DNA of 64,000 nt from Dickeya aquatica. GTDB taxonomy: Bacteria > Pseudomonadota > Gammaproteobacteria > Enterobacterales > Enterobacteriaceae. The stretch is from the NCBI RefSeq assembly GCF_900095885.1, contig NZ_LT615367.1, positions 3,658,001 to 3,722,000 on the forward strand, in the 5' to 3' direction. Under the pieces are notes generated by a model. The model saw only the letters and a list, made by a program, of their open reading frames with translations. It was not told the DNA's origin and searched no databases. The stretch's first letter is position 1, and each line of letters starts with the position of its first letter. Below are positions 28,351 to 37,206 of this stretch, one piece after another. A program made the translations under genes and the position numbers.

Positions 28351-29557
28351 TCCCCAGTTGCTGCTTGTTTTTGTGTTTGCGGTGGCGCTTGCGCTTTTTC
28401 TTCGGAAACGCGTCAGGTATCCAGACGCCGTCTTCTTTCAGTCTCAGCGTCGTGCGCACGCCGTCCTGCCTGCCACCGACGAACTCACGACCCATCAGAA
28501 AATACACGGCGTTGATGCCATGCACATCACTGATAACGTGAATGCGCTGACCCGGCTCCCACAACCGGCCGTCAGATGTGCGATGCCCTGCAACGACAGC
28601 AGTCATGTCGTAACCGGCAAGGCGCGCATCAGCCATCGCCTTGCGTGCGCGATAGTTCATCTGCTCCTGACTCTCCGCATCCCCGCAGACGATGATTTGC
28701 GGCCGGTAATGCGTCACGGACGGGTCATATGCCCTGGCGTTCAGGCCGTGCATACCGGTTTCAGCAGTGCCGGTGTACATGTCCAGCTCGTCATCATCGT
28801 TGTCTTCATCATCAGACTCAGACGCGGTTGCTGTCGATGCGTTATCGACATCGACAATCGCCAGCTTTTTTGACTTTTTTGTCGTGTGCGCGTGCCCTTG
28901 CGCTAACACCGTCAATTCAGAGAACGAGCGGTCTTCGCTGCTCTCATCGTCGAGCTGAATCACGTTATTGCCTTTGCCGTCCTGCCGCAAAATCAGTGTC
29001 GCAACAGGCGGAGCGGTGTAATCCGGGCCGCCGATCATCAGCGTCCCATCCGGGGAAAACCACGGCCACAGCCCGCGCCCGGCGCACGCCCGATGCAGCA
29101 AATCCCAGGCGCGCTCACCAGGTTCTGTTGAAATCTTGTCATTACGCATGGAGCTTTCTGCGTTCAGCTGGATTTTTGTGATGCCGAGCGGGCGAACCAC
29201 CTGAGCGATAACCTCTTCAAGCCCAATTTGGCGCGATGTTAACAGCGGGGCGGCACAATCGACCAATATAGACATATTATCGCGACCACTGAGCGAAAGC
29301 GTCAAACCGCGCTTGCTTGCCGCGCGGCGAATGCGATCAATGCGGCCAATCATCACAACGTCTGCACCTATTTTCACTTGTACCGGCGCACCACGCGTGA
29401 TGCCCGTCGGAAATGCCCCTTCAGGTAGCCCCAGGCTAACGCTCCATGCATCGGCCGGAACCAGAAAATCACTGTCAATCTGATAGCGCGACCACGCGCT
29501 GTGCGCCTTGCCGTTGACGATAATTGAGACTGTATTGTTATCACTCTGCGTAGGCAT
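28334..29557 (-). CDS. Baseplate hub protein gp44-like (P family)
   Basis: 407 residues from ATG 29557 (MPTQSDNNTVSIIVNGKAHS); the longer frame to 29593 overlaps the N gene further and is unlikely. It has DAWSVSLGLPEGAFPTGITR and the hub pattern VQVKIGADVVMIGRIDRIRR, SLSGRDNMSILVDCAAPLLT, then DLLHRACAGRGLWPWFSPDG. Two Asp/Glu-rich stretches near 240 are unusual (SESDDEDNDDDELD). It is the hub that holds the spike. Confidence 0.88.
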   Translation of the reverse strand: MPTQSDNNTVSIIVNGKAHSAWSRYQIDSDFLVPADAWSVSLGLPEGAFPTGITRGAPVQVKIGADVVMIGRIDRIRRAASKRGLTLSLSGRDNMSILVDCAAPLLTSRQIGLEEVIAQVVRPLGITKIQLNAESSMRNDKISTEPGERAWDLLHRACAGRGLWPWFSPDGTLMIGGPDYTAPPVATLILRQDGKGNNVIQLDDESSEDRSFSELTVLAQGHAHTTKKSKKLAIVDVDNASTATASESDDEDNDDDELDMYTGTAETGMHGLNARAYDPSVTHYRPQIIVCGDAESQEQMNYRARKAMADARLAGYDMTAVVAGHRTSDGRLWEPGQRIHVISDVHGINAVYFLMGREFVGGRQDGVRTTLRLKEDGVWIPDAFPKKKRKRHRKHKNKQQLGIVDVG

Positions 29558-30905
29558 TGAGCACGTCTCCCGCGACAAGTCCGTTAGGGTCACACACCTG
29601 CGGATTCAGCCGTTGCAACTCGTCAGCGCGCGTATAGTCGCCATACCAAAGATGCGCCACCAGGTGCAGATTTCCGGGGGCGGCGACAGTGCGTTGAATC
29701 AGTTGTGGTTTCGATTCAATAACCGCCGCCGCCATCTCTTGTACCAGCAGCGCGACGGCTTTTAGCTGCTCGATAACCGGCTGATATGTCAGCCCCGTTG
29801 GTTGTTCGCTACTGCTGATATCGTTCATCGCTGGCTCAAAGGCGGTGCGCGTACTGTCAATTGCTGTCTGGATCATCGTGCGCGTATCGCTGGTGATTTT
29901 CTCGACGTCATCCGGCGTCAATACTGCGGTGATAGCCGCATCCTCAAGTACGGCAGATGCTTCTGCTGCTGCTTCGATTGCAACAACAATGGTGACGACA
30001 ACAATTAACTCAATGATATCCGACGTCGTGAGTTGTGGCGGCATCTCAACCGCCGCGTCAACGCTGCCTGTCATAATGTCGGTGGGCATGGCCTGAACGG
30101 CGGTCAGCGCGGTTTGCGTATTTGACCAGTCGGACATCACAACTGCAGGGGATGCTGTATACGCTGTTGCTGCTGCAGCTTGTTCCGTCGCCGCATCCGC
30201 CCCGCTGTACGAGCCGGTATAGGACGAGTGCAGGCTGGATTTTGACGCCCCGGTTTTCAGCGATAATGCTGACTGCAAATCACGCAGGAACGCGGCCGGA
30301 TAATTGACAAAATCTGTGACGCTACTGACGAACCCGGAGATATCACTGCGGAAAACCGCAATCATGTTTAGCGCGCCGTTCGCCAGGCCTTTTACCTTAT
30401 TCATCATCGCCTTTGCCGTGCGCAATGGCTTTGTGACGTTCTCCAGCATCTTACTTGTGCTGTCAATCAGCGACTGCGAGCGACTGAACAGCTCGTCGGC
30501 CTTGGATTGCGGATAGTTTGTGACAAAAAACGGATTGCCAGGCGTTGACTGCATAAACTGCACATCAACAGTGCAGTAATCTATACTGTCGGCTTCGTGT
30601 TCGATGCTAAAATCAGTGACCTGCATGGCAGGCATTGAGCCAAACACCGGGTGTATCAACTCTGCCGCACCGCGTTTACGCAGCGCCTCGATAAACGCCT
30701 GCAGCCTGACCTCATAGTCGTCACCAAAAAAAACCGCGCGCACAGCAACAGTGTGTGGCTTTGCCCCCATATCGCGCACGTCTGCGCCGTCAATGTACGG
30801 GTATTCGTCTTGTGCAATGTCGCGTTGCTCGCCGTCTTTGACGTTTACGACATCGAACCTGATACCGCGAAACTTCGCGTCCTGCAAATTGTCAGTCCAT
30901 GCCAT
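29541..30905 (-). CDS. DNA circularisation/tail protein N (gp43-like)
   Basis: 454 residues. The N-terminal WTDNLQDAKFRGIRFDVVNV, then DAEYPYIDGADV-like QDEYPYIDGADVRDMGAKPH is the signature of the DNA circulation N-terminal family of Mu-like phages. A central Ala/Val-rich membrane-like stretch (residues 295-325) is present. The C-terminal end HLVAHLWYGDYTRADELQRL with NPQVCDPNGLVAGDVLNAYA resembles a LysM-like baseplate end. It overlaps the tape measure stop by one base. Confidence 0.88.
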   Translation of the reverse strand: MAWTDNLQDAKFRGIRFDVVNVKDGEQRDIAQDEYPYIDGADVRDMGAKPHTVAVRAVFFGDDYEVRLQAFIEALRKRGAAELIHPVFGSMPAMQVTDFSIEHEADSIDYCTVDVQFMQSTPGNPFFVTNYPQSKADELFSRSQSLIDSTSKMLENVTKPLRTAKAMMNKVKGLANGALNMIAVFRSDISGFVSSVTDFVNYPAAFLRDLQSALSLKTGASKSSLHSSYTGSYSGADAATEQAAAATAYTASPAVVMSDWSNTQTALTAVQAMPTDIMTGSVDAAVEMPPQLTTSDIIELIVVVTIVVAIEAAAEASAVLEDAAITAVLTPDDVEKITSDTRTMIQTAIDSTRTAFEPAMNDISSSEQPTGLTYQPVIEQLKAVALLVQEMAAAVIESKPQLIQRTVAAPGNLHLVAHLWYGDYTRADELQRLNPQVCDPNGLVAGDVLNAYAE

Positions 30906-33220
30906 TAGTAGCCACCCCCAACTGAACCCCGGACAGCTTGCGTGCCGTTGTACTCGTTCACCGCCTCGGCGAGTACGCGGCTATCCAATTCGATTTTTGT
31001 GATGTGAGTGATAGGCGGCTGAGGCTGAGGGGTGGCAACCGGCTGCTGAGGGATTTGCATCAGATAAGACGACGTGACACCGCCTGCGCCCTGTCCAATT
31101 GTTGATGGCTTGCTCCACCAACTCCCGCTTTCGTCGCTGACATTATCAGCCAGGTATTTTTTGATCCATTCTTCGTTTTCTTTTGCATACCCACGCCCAA
31201 CTTGATACCAAGGCTGATAGCGCTTACGTGCCGCATCAATCGTATCCTGTCCGTAGTTATTTTTTAGCTCATCCCATTTTGCCGGGCCATTTTGCAGCTC
31301 ATCCTCCTCCTCCGGAGTTGTCATTGTCGCGATTGACGCAACTGCTAGCGCAAACGCACCGTATGCCGCATACTTGCCAATCCGACCCGGCAGGTCCTTG
31401 GCTTTATCAAGCAAGCCGTCATCTTTCCCCCCTTGATCTTGCCAATTCGTTACATACACTGGCACTGCACCACTCGCGTTACCACCAGTAATCAAATCCA
31501 TCGGATTGAAACCGTCAGTTTTACCACCAGAGCCGGTAATGCCTGGGATTTTTCCACCCCCCAACAATCGCATTCCAGCAAAAACAGCCGCCGCCGCCGC
31601 CAACGCTTTAACGCCGACTGTCGCACCGGATACCGCCGTTGTCAGTGCCGGGTATTCGTTCGCGTAATCGGTCAGAAGCCCAGATATGCGCCCGATCACA
31701 TCTGCAAGCGGTTTGACAGCATCAATCTGACCAAGATCCGCCGCATTACCCAACTGCTCCGCCTTGAAAACCCCAGTGCCTTGTATCAGCTGAAAATTTT
31801 TATCGCCCGCCGTTTCGCCATCCTGCAAGTAACGCTGTGCGTTAGCATTTTTCGCGATGTCTTTTGCGTACTGCTTGTTACTGCGATACGCCATTAGTGC
31901 CATCAATGCCTGACGATCTGCGACCATCGAACCGACGGCAGATCCCTCTAAAATCTTCGCCATCGACTCAATTATTTCGTGACGCTCGGCGCCTTTTGCT
32001 GTAGCCAGTTTTTCCTGTAGTTTTTTGTACTCTGGGTTGTTTTCGACAACCTTATCAACAATGCCGACAAATGCATCCAGCGCGTTCATGCCTTTACTGC
32101 GCGCAGCCGCAATTGAGCCCGGAAGGTCGATTCCCTTACCGTTGATTTTTATTCGCTTTGCTGCATTAGCGGCGTCCTGACTGTTAATTTTTTGCAATAG
32201 GTTCACTGCGTTATTACCAGCTTCGTCTTTTGTCCCCGCAGTGATCACAGACGCCTGGTTTAACCCCAGCAGCACTGAAAAATCACCCAGCCCCTTCATC
32301 CCCGCAGACCCGGCTAACGCCAATTGCTGAGGCAACCACTTGGCCATGTCTTTTAGTTCAAATCCGCCGCCCTGACCAGCAGAAATAGCCATATTCAGCG
32401 CTTTTCCGATGTCCTTATCCGATATGCCGAATGTCTGCTTTAGCCGTATCGCAATCTGCGCCAGATCTTTTGAGTCAGTCCCTGTCGCTGTCGAGTATTT
32501 CTGCAACACCGGCAACATCGCTTTGGCCGAATCCATTTCGACAGCACCAGACGCCAGCAGCGTATCGAGTGTTTCCGCCGCCCCCTCTTTTGTTCCGCCC
32601 CCAAATTTAACAGAGTCACGAATCACATTATCCAGCTCACCCATACCGGCCTGGCGTCCAGCAATATCCCGGTCTGCATACGCGGTGTTCGCCATATTCG
32701 CCAGACGAAACTCATACGATTGAGCGTTTTTTATCGGCTGCGACACCACAGCCGCCGCCGCAGCAACACCACCCGCCACTGCCGCTGCGCTGGCCCCGGC
32801 ATTACGCAGTCGCTCAAACTTACCCATTGCGCTTGCCGTACCATTCAGCTCAGTGCGCAGCCGCGTCAACTGCTCAGTCATCGCCGCAAACGCACGGCGT
32901 TGATCATTCGCCGACAACATGCCGCTGCGTGTAAGACGGTTGTAAGCCGACATCGTCTGCTGTATCTCGCGCTGTATCTGCCGTTCCGAACGAATGCCGA
33001 GCGTTTCCCTGGCATTTGCCACCCGCTGAAACTCAGACGACAGTGCACGCGACGCCTGAATGCCCGTTGTACTCGCTTTCTGCTGTGTGGTAGCCAGTTC
33101 AGTTGATGCCCGTTCAGCATTTTTCGTTGCCGTCACCGCGTCGGCCATCGCCTTTCGTAGCACTTGTGAGCCAGCATCTTTCGCGGTCAGCGTTAACGCC
33201 AGTTGCAGATTGCGCGCCAT
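30905..33220 (-). CDS. Tail tape measure protein (gp42-like)
   Basis: 771 residues, starting MARNLQLALTLTAKDAGSQV. The first 150 residues are predicted helical and coiled-coil. TAYADRDIAGRQAGMGELDN and SGMKGLGDFSVLLGLNQASV belong to the TP901-type tape measure core, and a hydrophobic stretch GVKALAAAAAVFAGMRLLGG lies near residue 535. It sets tail length and enters the cell envelope during infection. It directly follows the gp41/gp42 frameshift pair, the usual place for the tape measure. Confidence 0.9.
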   Translation of the reverse strand: MARNLQLALTLTAKDAGSQVLRKAMADAVTATKNAERASTELATTQQKASTTGIQASRALSSEFQRVANARETLGIRSERQIQREIQQTMSAYNRLTRSGMLSANDQRRAFAAMTEQLTRLRTELNGTASAMGKFERLRNAGASAAAVAGGVAAAAAVVSQPIKNAQSYEFRLANMANTAYADRDIAGRQAGMGELDNVIRDSVKFGGGTKEGAAETLDTLLASGAVEMDSAKAMLPVLQKYSTATGTDSKDLAQIAIRLKQTFGISDKDIGKALNMAISAGQGGGFELKDMAKWLPQQLALAGSAGMKGLGDFSVLLGLNQASVITAGTKDEAGNNAVNLLQKINSQDAANAAKRIKINGKGIDLPGSIAAARSKGMNALDAFVGIVDKVVENNPEYKKLQEKLATAKGAERHEIIESMAKILEGSAVGSMVADRQALMALMAYRSNKQYAKDIAKNANAQRYLQDGETAGDKNFQLIQGTGVFKAEQLGNAADLGQIDAVKPLADVIGRISGLLTDYANEYPALTTAVSGATVGVKALAAAAAVFAGMRLLGGGKIPGITGSGGKTDGFNPMDLITGGNASGAVPVYVTNWQDQGGKDDGLLDKAKDLPGRIGKYAAYGAFALAVASIATMTTPEEEDELQNGPAKWDELKNNYGQDTIDAARKRYQPWYQVGRGYAKENEEWIKKYLADNVSDESGSWWSKPSTIGQGAGGVTSSYLMQIPQQPVATPQPQPPITHITKIELDSRVLAEAVNEYNGTQAVRGSVGGGY

Positions 33221-33744
33221 TTATTTGCCTCGTTGCTTGCGTTTCTTTCTCATCGACTTAATAACGCGAGTGTTACCACCTGACTGTTGCTTATCGGCGG
33301 CAGGTTTGCCGCCATTCAGTACCGCCAGCGCGTTGAGATACCCATCCAGTTCCGGGCGGGTCATAGCAGCTATTCTTGCTTCTGTGATGCCGTATCGGCC
33401 GAGGGCGAGGGTTGCTGCTCGGTATCCGGCAAGTTGGGATTCTCGCGCATCCGCTTTTTTTTGATGTTTTCAATCTCCGCGTCAATCACATCAAAATCGT
33501 CGTCAGACAGTTGATCAAGCAGTAGTTCCGGCGTGATTTTTTCAGCATCGACACCCGGCAGGGTCAGCACGCTGGATGTAACCGCGACCCGGTAGAACAG
33601 CGAGGCGGCAGGGCCGGCTGTCGTACCGCGTGCGTCATGCGTCACAGCCAGAGCATCAACGGTGTCGCCGATAACGGGCAGGCGGGCGCTGAACTCAAAA
33701 TGCAACTGGCCGTCGATTTCAATTCCGTGCAGTAACTGGGCCAT
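33221..33744 (-). CDS. Tail assembly chaperone, -1 frameshift product (G-T type)
   Basis: If ribosomes slip back one base at the run of eight A (minus strand, 33462-33455) inside the gp41-like gene, reading continues KKADARESQLAGYRAATLAL, then GRYGITEARIAAMTRPELDG, YLNALAVLNGGKPAADKQQS and ends KKRKQRGK with TAA at 33223-33221, directly before the tape measure ATG. A coherent 80-codon extension without stops, in the position of lambda GT and of Mu gp41/gp42, supports programmed frameshifting. Confidence 0.75.
33370..33744 (-). CDS. Tail assembly protein gp41-like (short form)
   Basis: 124 residues from ATG 33744 (MAQLLHGIEIDGQLHFEFSA). This is the zero-frame product; it ends SASQKQE-like ADTASQKQE at 33370. 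The sequence TPELLLDQLSDDDFDVIDAE near residue 80 is typical of the family, followed by ENIKKKRMREN, where the AAAAAAAA slippery run encodes IKKK. It is a chaperone that wraps the tape measure before tube assembly. Confidence 0.88.
   Translation of the reverse strand: MAQLLHGIEIDGQLHFEFSARLPVIGDTVDALAVTHDARGTTAGPAASLFYRVAVTSSVLTLPGVDAEKITPELLLDQLSDDDFDVIDAEIENIKKKRMRENPNLPDTEQQPSPSADTASQKQE
33455..33462 (-). other. Slippery run for -1 ribosomal frameshift
   Basis: ATC AAA AAA AAG contains the A AAA AAA heptamer that allows tandem slippage into the -1 frame. It lies in the correct gene pair and both frames are open around it. Confidence 0.7.
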
Positions 33745-33746
33745 TG

Positions 33747-34124
33747 TTATTCCTCTACTACTCTCAAGCACTGAAACGTGATATCGCGCTTCGCTTCGTT
33801 GTCAGTTGAGTACTGCGCGCCGACATCCGTCGTAAAACAGTCCATGTACGTGGTGCGTTTGCCGCCTGAGCCGGATAATGGGTATTGCGTGATTTTCACA
33901 CCCTCCATGCCCTCCCAGTCCAGGTCACCATCCAACGGAATCACCACTGTTGCCGCCAGCTGATATTCAGCGATACCCCGAGCGAAGCCCTTCGCACGCC
34001 CGGTTTTGTTCATCGTTTTGACGAGTTTTCGTCCCGTCTTCGATGTGACCTTCAGGTCAGTACATTCCAGCTCACGGCTGTCAATCTCAAGAACGATTGA
34101 CCCGACGTATTCCTCAATAGCCAT
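33747..34124 (-). CDS. Tail tube protein gpM-like
   Basis: 125 residues: MAIEEYVGSIVLEIDSRELE, then CTDLKVTSKTGRKLVKTMNK and RAKGFARGIAEYQLAATVVI. This is the Mu gp40 (gpM) tube family; size and position right after the sheath gene are normal. It polymerises to the inner tube of the contractile tail. 16 bases separate it from the sheath gene. Confidence 0.9.
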   Translation of the reverse strand: MAIEEYVGSIVLEIDSRELECTDLKVTSKTGRKLVKTMNKTGRAKGFARGIAEYQLAATVVIPLDGDLDWEGMEGVKITQYPLSGSGGKRTTYMDCFTTDVGAQYSTDNEAKRDITFQCLRVVEE

Positions 34125-34140
34125 TGTTTTTCTCCGTCAG

Positions 34141-35562
34141 TTACAGCAACAGGTCGATGCGGCCCGCAAACACGTGCAACCCATTCACAACATCAACAGG
34201 GATGGCAGCATTCAGGCAGTTCATGTCTTGCGAATCACGCTCAACAATCAGCGCGCCTTTGTTTGCGTCGACGTTCTCGATGATCTCCAGCTCTTCCAGC
34301 TTGTAGAGCACATCCAGTAACTCGCTGCGAACCTTTGCAGGCGTGCGGGAACTCAGCTTGTCGCGCGGGAAACGCAGCGTGATGCGCTCACGGCAAGCCT
34401 TGCGCACATAGTCGAGGGTGCGAATGGTTGTGATATCCAGCAGGGCCACATCGTCAACACCGGCCGCGCTTTTTGTATAGGTACTGATTGCACGCACTAT
34501 CTGCACCGTGTCGCCGGGGCCGATCTCGAAAGGAGCCAGGCCGTTATACAAGGCTTTTTCCTGCTCGGTGCGCATCGGGCGTGACGCCAGCGCGGTCACG
34601 TCGAGCGCCGACATTGCCAGGGTGTTGAGCGGCCGTGCCGGGTCTTCCTCGCTCGCCACCATTGCGGCATACCCTGCCGCGATTTGTGCGACGGTACAGA
34701 CAGAGTCGCGGTGCCATCCCGCTGTGATACGTCCGGCATTAATGCTCGACGTCAGCGTGATACCGGTTGACAGCGAGTTTTTCCAGCCAGTGACGCCGAT
34801 GACACCACGCTGCTCCAGCGGCCCGGATGCGTTGTCCAGGTGCGAACGCAGTTCGGTTAGCGCATCCTGCGTCGCATACGGACAAACGATGATGCTATGG
34901 CCCGCAGAGAACACGTGTGCCAGCGCGGGTGCGATGTCCGGGTTAATTTCGCCGCCGGTCATTGCCGTTGCTGCAACACTGACGCCCGACGCAGTTGCCG
35001 CCGCCCGCAGTACGATTTCGTTACCCGCCGCCCCTTTGTTTTTGGCCGTGAACGTGATAACGCCATTGGCCGCCACAGCCGTCACCGGTAGCGCCGCCTG
35101 TTGATTCAGCGCCGCCACCATATCAGTTGCAATGGCAGCAGCGGTGTCACCGGTTGACACAGCAACGTTGACGCGGGCTGTCCCAACCCACACACTCATC
35201 GTGCCGTTACCTGCGGCCGGGCCCGTCACCGTGACCGTACCGGAAGCAGGCTGTGCGCCGGTCGCATCACTGATGCCGATGACCTGTAATTGCAGGTAGC
35301 TGTAACAGGTCAGCGCGCTGACCACCATCAGATGCGCCATCGAACCCGCGCCGAAATAGGTTTCGGCCTCGTCAGAGGAAAACACATCGACAGCCGTTAA
35401 TGGCGGCTGCGTGCCAGTCGGCAGCATCTGAGCCAGCATCAATACTGTTTGCTGATTGCCAGGTAGCGAACGCACCGCCAGGCGAGTGTTGAATTCGAAA
35501 TACCGACCGGGCTTGCGTGTGCTGCCTGGAATTTCGTAAAACGTGACATTAGGGCTAGCCAT
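34141..35562 (-). CDS. Tail sheath protein gpL-like
   Basis: 473 residues, starting MASPNVTFYEIPGSTRKPGR with YFEFNTRLAVRSLPGNQQTV; DVFSSDEAETYFGAGSMAHL near 60 and the C-terminal LDYVRKACRERITLRFPRDK, LSSRTPAKVRSELLDVLYKL are those of Mu gp39. It contracts to drive the tube into the cell. A spacer of array 2 (63120-63151) matches 35190-35221 in this gene at 24 of 32 bases beside a CC, probably from a related phage. Confidence 0.92.
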   Translation of the reverse strand: MASPNVTFYEIPGSTRKPGRYFEFNTRLAVRSLPGNQQTVLMLAQMLPTGTQPPLTAVDVFSSDEAETYFGAGSMAHLMVVSALTCYSYLQLQVIGISDATGAQPASGTVTVTGPAAGNGTMSVWVGTARVNVAVSTGDTAAAIATDMVAALNQQAALPVTAVAANGVITFTAKNKGAAGNEIVLRAAATASGVSVAATAMTGGEINPDIAPALAHVFSAGHSIIVCPYATQDALTELRSHLDNASGPLEQRGVIGVTGWKNSLSTGITLTSSINAGRITAGWHRDSVCTVAQIAAGYAAMVASEEDPARPLNTLAMSALDVTALASRPMRTEQEKALYNGLAPFEIGPGDTVQIVRAISTYTKSAAGVDDVALLDITTIRTLDYVRKACRERITLRFPRDKLSSRTPAKVRSELLDVLYKLEELEIIENVDANKGALIVERDSQDMNCLNAAIPVDVVNGLHVFAGRIDLLL

Positions 35563-35767
35563 CGTTGTTTGCCTCCGCTTTGGTCTTCACATTCGGCCCG
35601 GATACCGCCTTTTCATCCGGGACGATCACCAGGTCACCGGCTGAAATCTGGCGCAAGTAATACGCCGTGCGCTCCACATGCACTGGCGCATCATCGATAT
35701 AGCGCCGGGCGTTTTCTTCACGCGGCACGCGCACACCAGGTGCCGCTTTAACTGTTATCTGTGACAT
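35555..35767 (-). CDS. gp38-like protein (DUF2635)
   Basis: 70 residues from ATG 35767 (MSQITVKAAPGVRVPREENA); seven extra codons to 35788 are unlikely. The sequence RYIDDAPVHVERTAYYLRQI with SAGDLVIVP belongs to DUF2635, the small protein between gp37 and the sheath gene in Mu-like phages. Its role in tail building is not known. It overlaps both neighbours. Confidence 0.82.
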   Translation of the reverse strand: MSQITVKAAPGVRVPREENARRYIDDAPVHVERTAYYLRQISAGDLVIVPDEKAVSGPNVKTKAEANNDG

Positions 35768-36416
35768 GAGTGATGATTTCCTCTGCATCCGGCCGGGCCG
35801 GGGTTTGTGGAATGTCGTAGCTAAAGCGTGTTCTCAGCCAGTCCGGGTCGTCTTCACTTACCTGTCCGGAATAGCCGCTGAAAATCGCATCCGGGTGGAA
35901 TGGTGCGACACCAGACCGCGGGTACTTGCCGTTTTCCAGCGCCTCTTCCATCCATGCCGTGTCGAACTCACACGCAAAAACCGACAGCGCGTTGTCTTTC
36001 AGGCTCGTGTTAAACAGCGTTCTAACGCGCCCTGGCATCAGCGCCTGAATACTTAGCCCGGCATCAGCCATATCCTGCCCAGACAGCAAGCGACGGACAG
36101 CGGTAACCATGCGGTACGTCCCGACCTCGTCAAGACGCGCACCGCCATGCCGCGACGCTTCTTCACTGCGCACGCTGCGCTCACCCACAATCACCACGAA
36201 ACGGCCGAGTGTTCTGTACTTACGTTTAGTGAGATTGGCATTTTCAGTCCTCTGTATACCGCCAAACGTCACCCAGCAGGCGGGCAGCGCGCGGGCGATT
36301 TCTGCCGGTTCTCCATCCAGCTCACCACCATACGAGCACACAGTCGGCGCAATCCGCCCGAGCCCGCGCTTTAGCCTGTCGATGATTGCCAGTTCGATAT
36401 CTTTGATGGTGTTCAA
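35748..36416 (-). CDS. gp37-like protein (DUF1834)
   Basis: 222 residues: MNTIKDIELAIIDRLKRGLG, then PACWVTFGGIQRTENANLTK and a C-terminal RTRFSYDIPQTPARPDAEEI. This is the DUF1834 family of Mu-like phages, thought to be a tail terminator-like or head-tail joining protein. It overlaps gp36 by 4 bases and gp38 by 20. Confidence 0.85.
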   Translation of the reverse strand: MNTIKDIELAIIDRLKRGLGRIAPTVCSYGGELDGEPAEIARALPACWVTFGGIQRTENANLTKRKYRTLGRFVVIVGERSVRSEEASRHGGARLDEVGTYRMVTAVRRLLSGQDMADAGLSIQALMPGRVRTLFNTSLKDNALSVFACEFDTAWMEEALENGKYPRSGVAPFHPDAIFSGYSGQVSEDDPDWLRTRFSYDIPQTPARPDAEEIITHVTDNS

Positions 36417-36841
36417 AATGCACCTCCCTGAGTAGAGTCCCGCCCAAACCGACGCCCGGCCGACGTGAATGTCGTGCTGGTTCCCGATGGCTGAACCACA
36501 TCACCTGACGGCAGACGACCGAGCGTGATGCGCCCATCTGCAACGCGCTCAAGGTAACGAATGGCGTCCTCGTAACGCGCGCGGATTTCATCTGTCATCT
36601 GGCCCGAACCACACAGCAAATACCGGGCAACATCGCAGCAGCGACCGACCAGAATTCGCGGCGTGTCAGTCCACGGCACCGGGTAGCGCCCGGCGAGATA
36701 GCTGTCGATTTCAGCACTGGCGCGGGTCAGCGCGCCAGTCAGTACCTCATCGTCAATTTCACCGGCGAAAGCCCGGTCGGTGAGCGAGACACACTCACGC
36801 TCACCGAATGCCAGCACCATGTCATCGCGGGTCGCGTACAT
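36413..36841 (-). CDS. gp36-like protein (DUF1320)
   Basis: 142 residues: MYATRDDMVLAFGERECVSL, then AGEIDDEVLTGALTRASAEI with DSYLAGRYPVPW. DUF1320 proteins (Mu gp36) are head-completion or connector adaptors, found after the capsid gene. The C-terminal 30 residues are Gly/Ser/Thr-rich. It shares one base with the gp35 gene. Confidence 0.88.
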   Translation of the reverse strand: MYATRDDMVLAFGERECVSLTDRAFAGEIDDEVLTGALTRASAEIDSYLAGRYPVPWTDTPRILVGRCCDVARYLLCGSGQMTDEIRARYEDAIRYLERVADGRITLGRLPSGDVVQPSGTSTTFTSAGRRFGRDSTQGGAF

Positions 36842-37206
36842 TATTTCTTCGCCTTGCCATCATCGGTTGCCGTTGCCGTTGCCGCTGCGGCTAACTGAGC
36901 CTTGAGCGCATCACGCTCTGTCGTCAGCGCCGCAACGGCGTCCTGCGCGGCTGTCAGCTGGGCGTCTCGTTCCTGCACAGCGACCTCCAGTTCAGCAATG
37001 CGAACCTGGGCGGCGGACAGCGCCGCACTATCATTGGCGGTTTCCCGTTCGTCACTGATACGCACGACGATCAACTGCGGCTCGGCCTCCAGCGTCGCCA
37101 GTTCTTCGGCAGTGAACTCGTCATCGTGATAAGTCCGGGTTTTCGCGCTGTGTGCGATGCCGCAACGCCGAAAGCCTTCAACGCGGGCGGTAATTTGGAT
37201 TGGCAT
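36841..37206 (-). CDS. gp35-like protein (HI1506-related)
   Basis: 121 residues. The N-terminal part MPIQITARVEGFRRCGIAHS and YHDDEFTAEELATLEAEPQL match the small Mu-like gp35/HI1506 family. The C-terminal half is a predicted coiled coil (VRIAELEVAVQERDAQLTAA, ERDALKAQLAAA) with an Ala/Thr tail. Function unknown; it lies between capsid and gp36 and shares one base with each. Confidence 0.8.
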   Translation of the reverse strand: MPIQITARVEGFRRCGIAHSAKTRTYHDDEFTAEELATLEAEPQLIVVRISDERETANDSAALSAAQVRIAELEVAVQERDAQLTAAQDAVAALTTERDALKAQLAAAATATATDDGKAKK

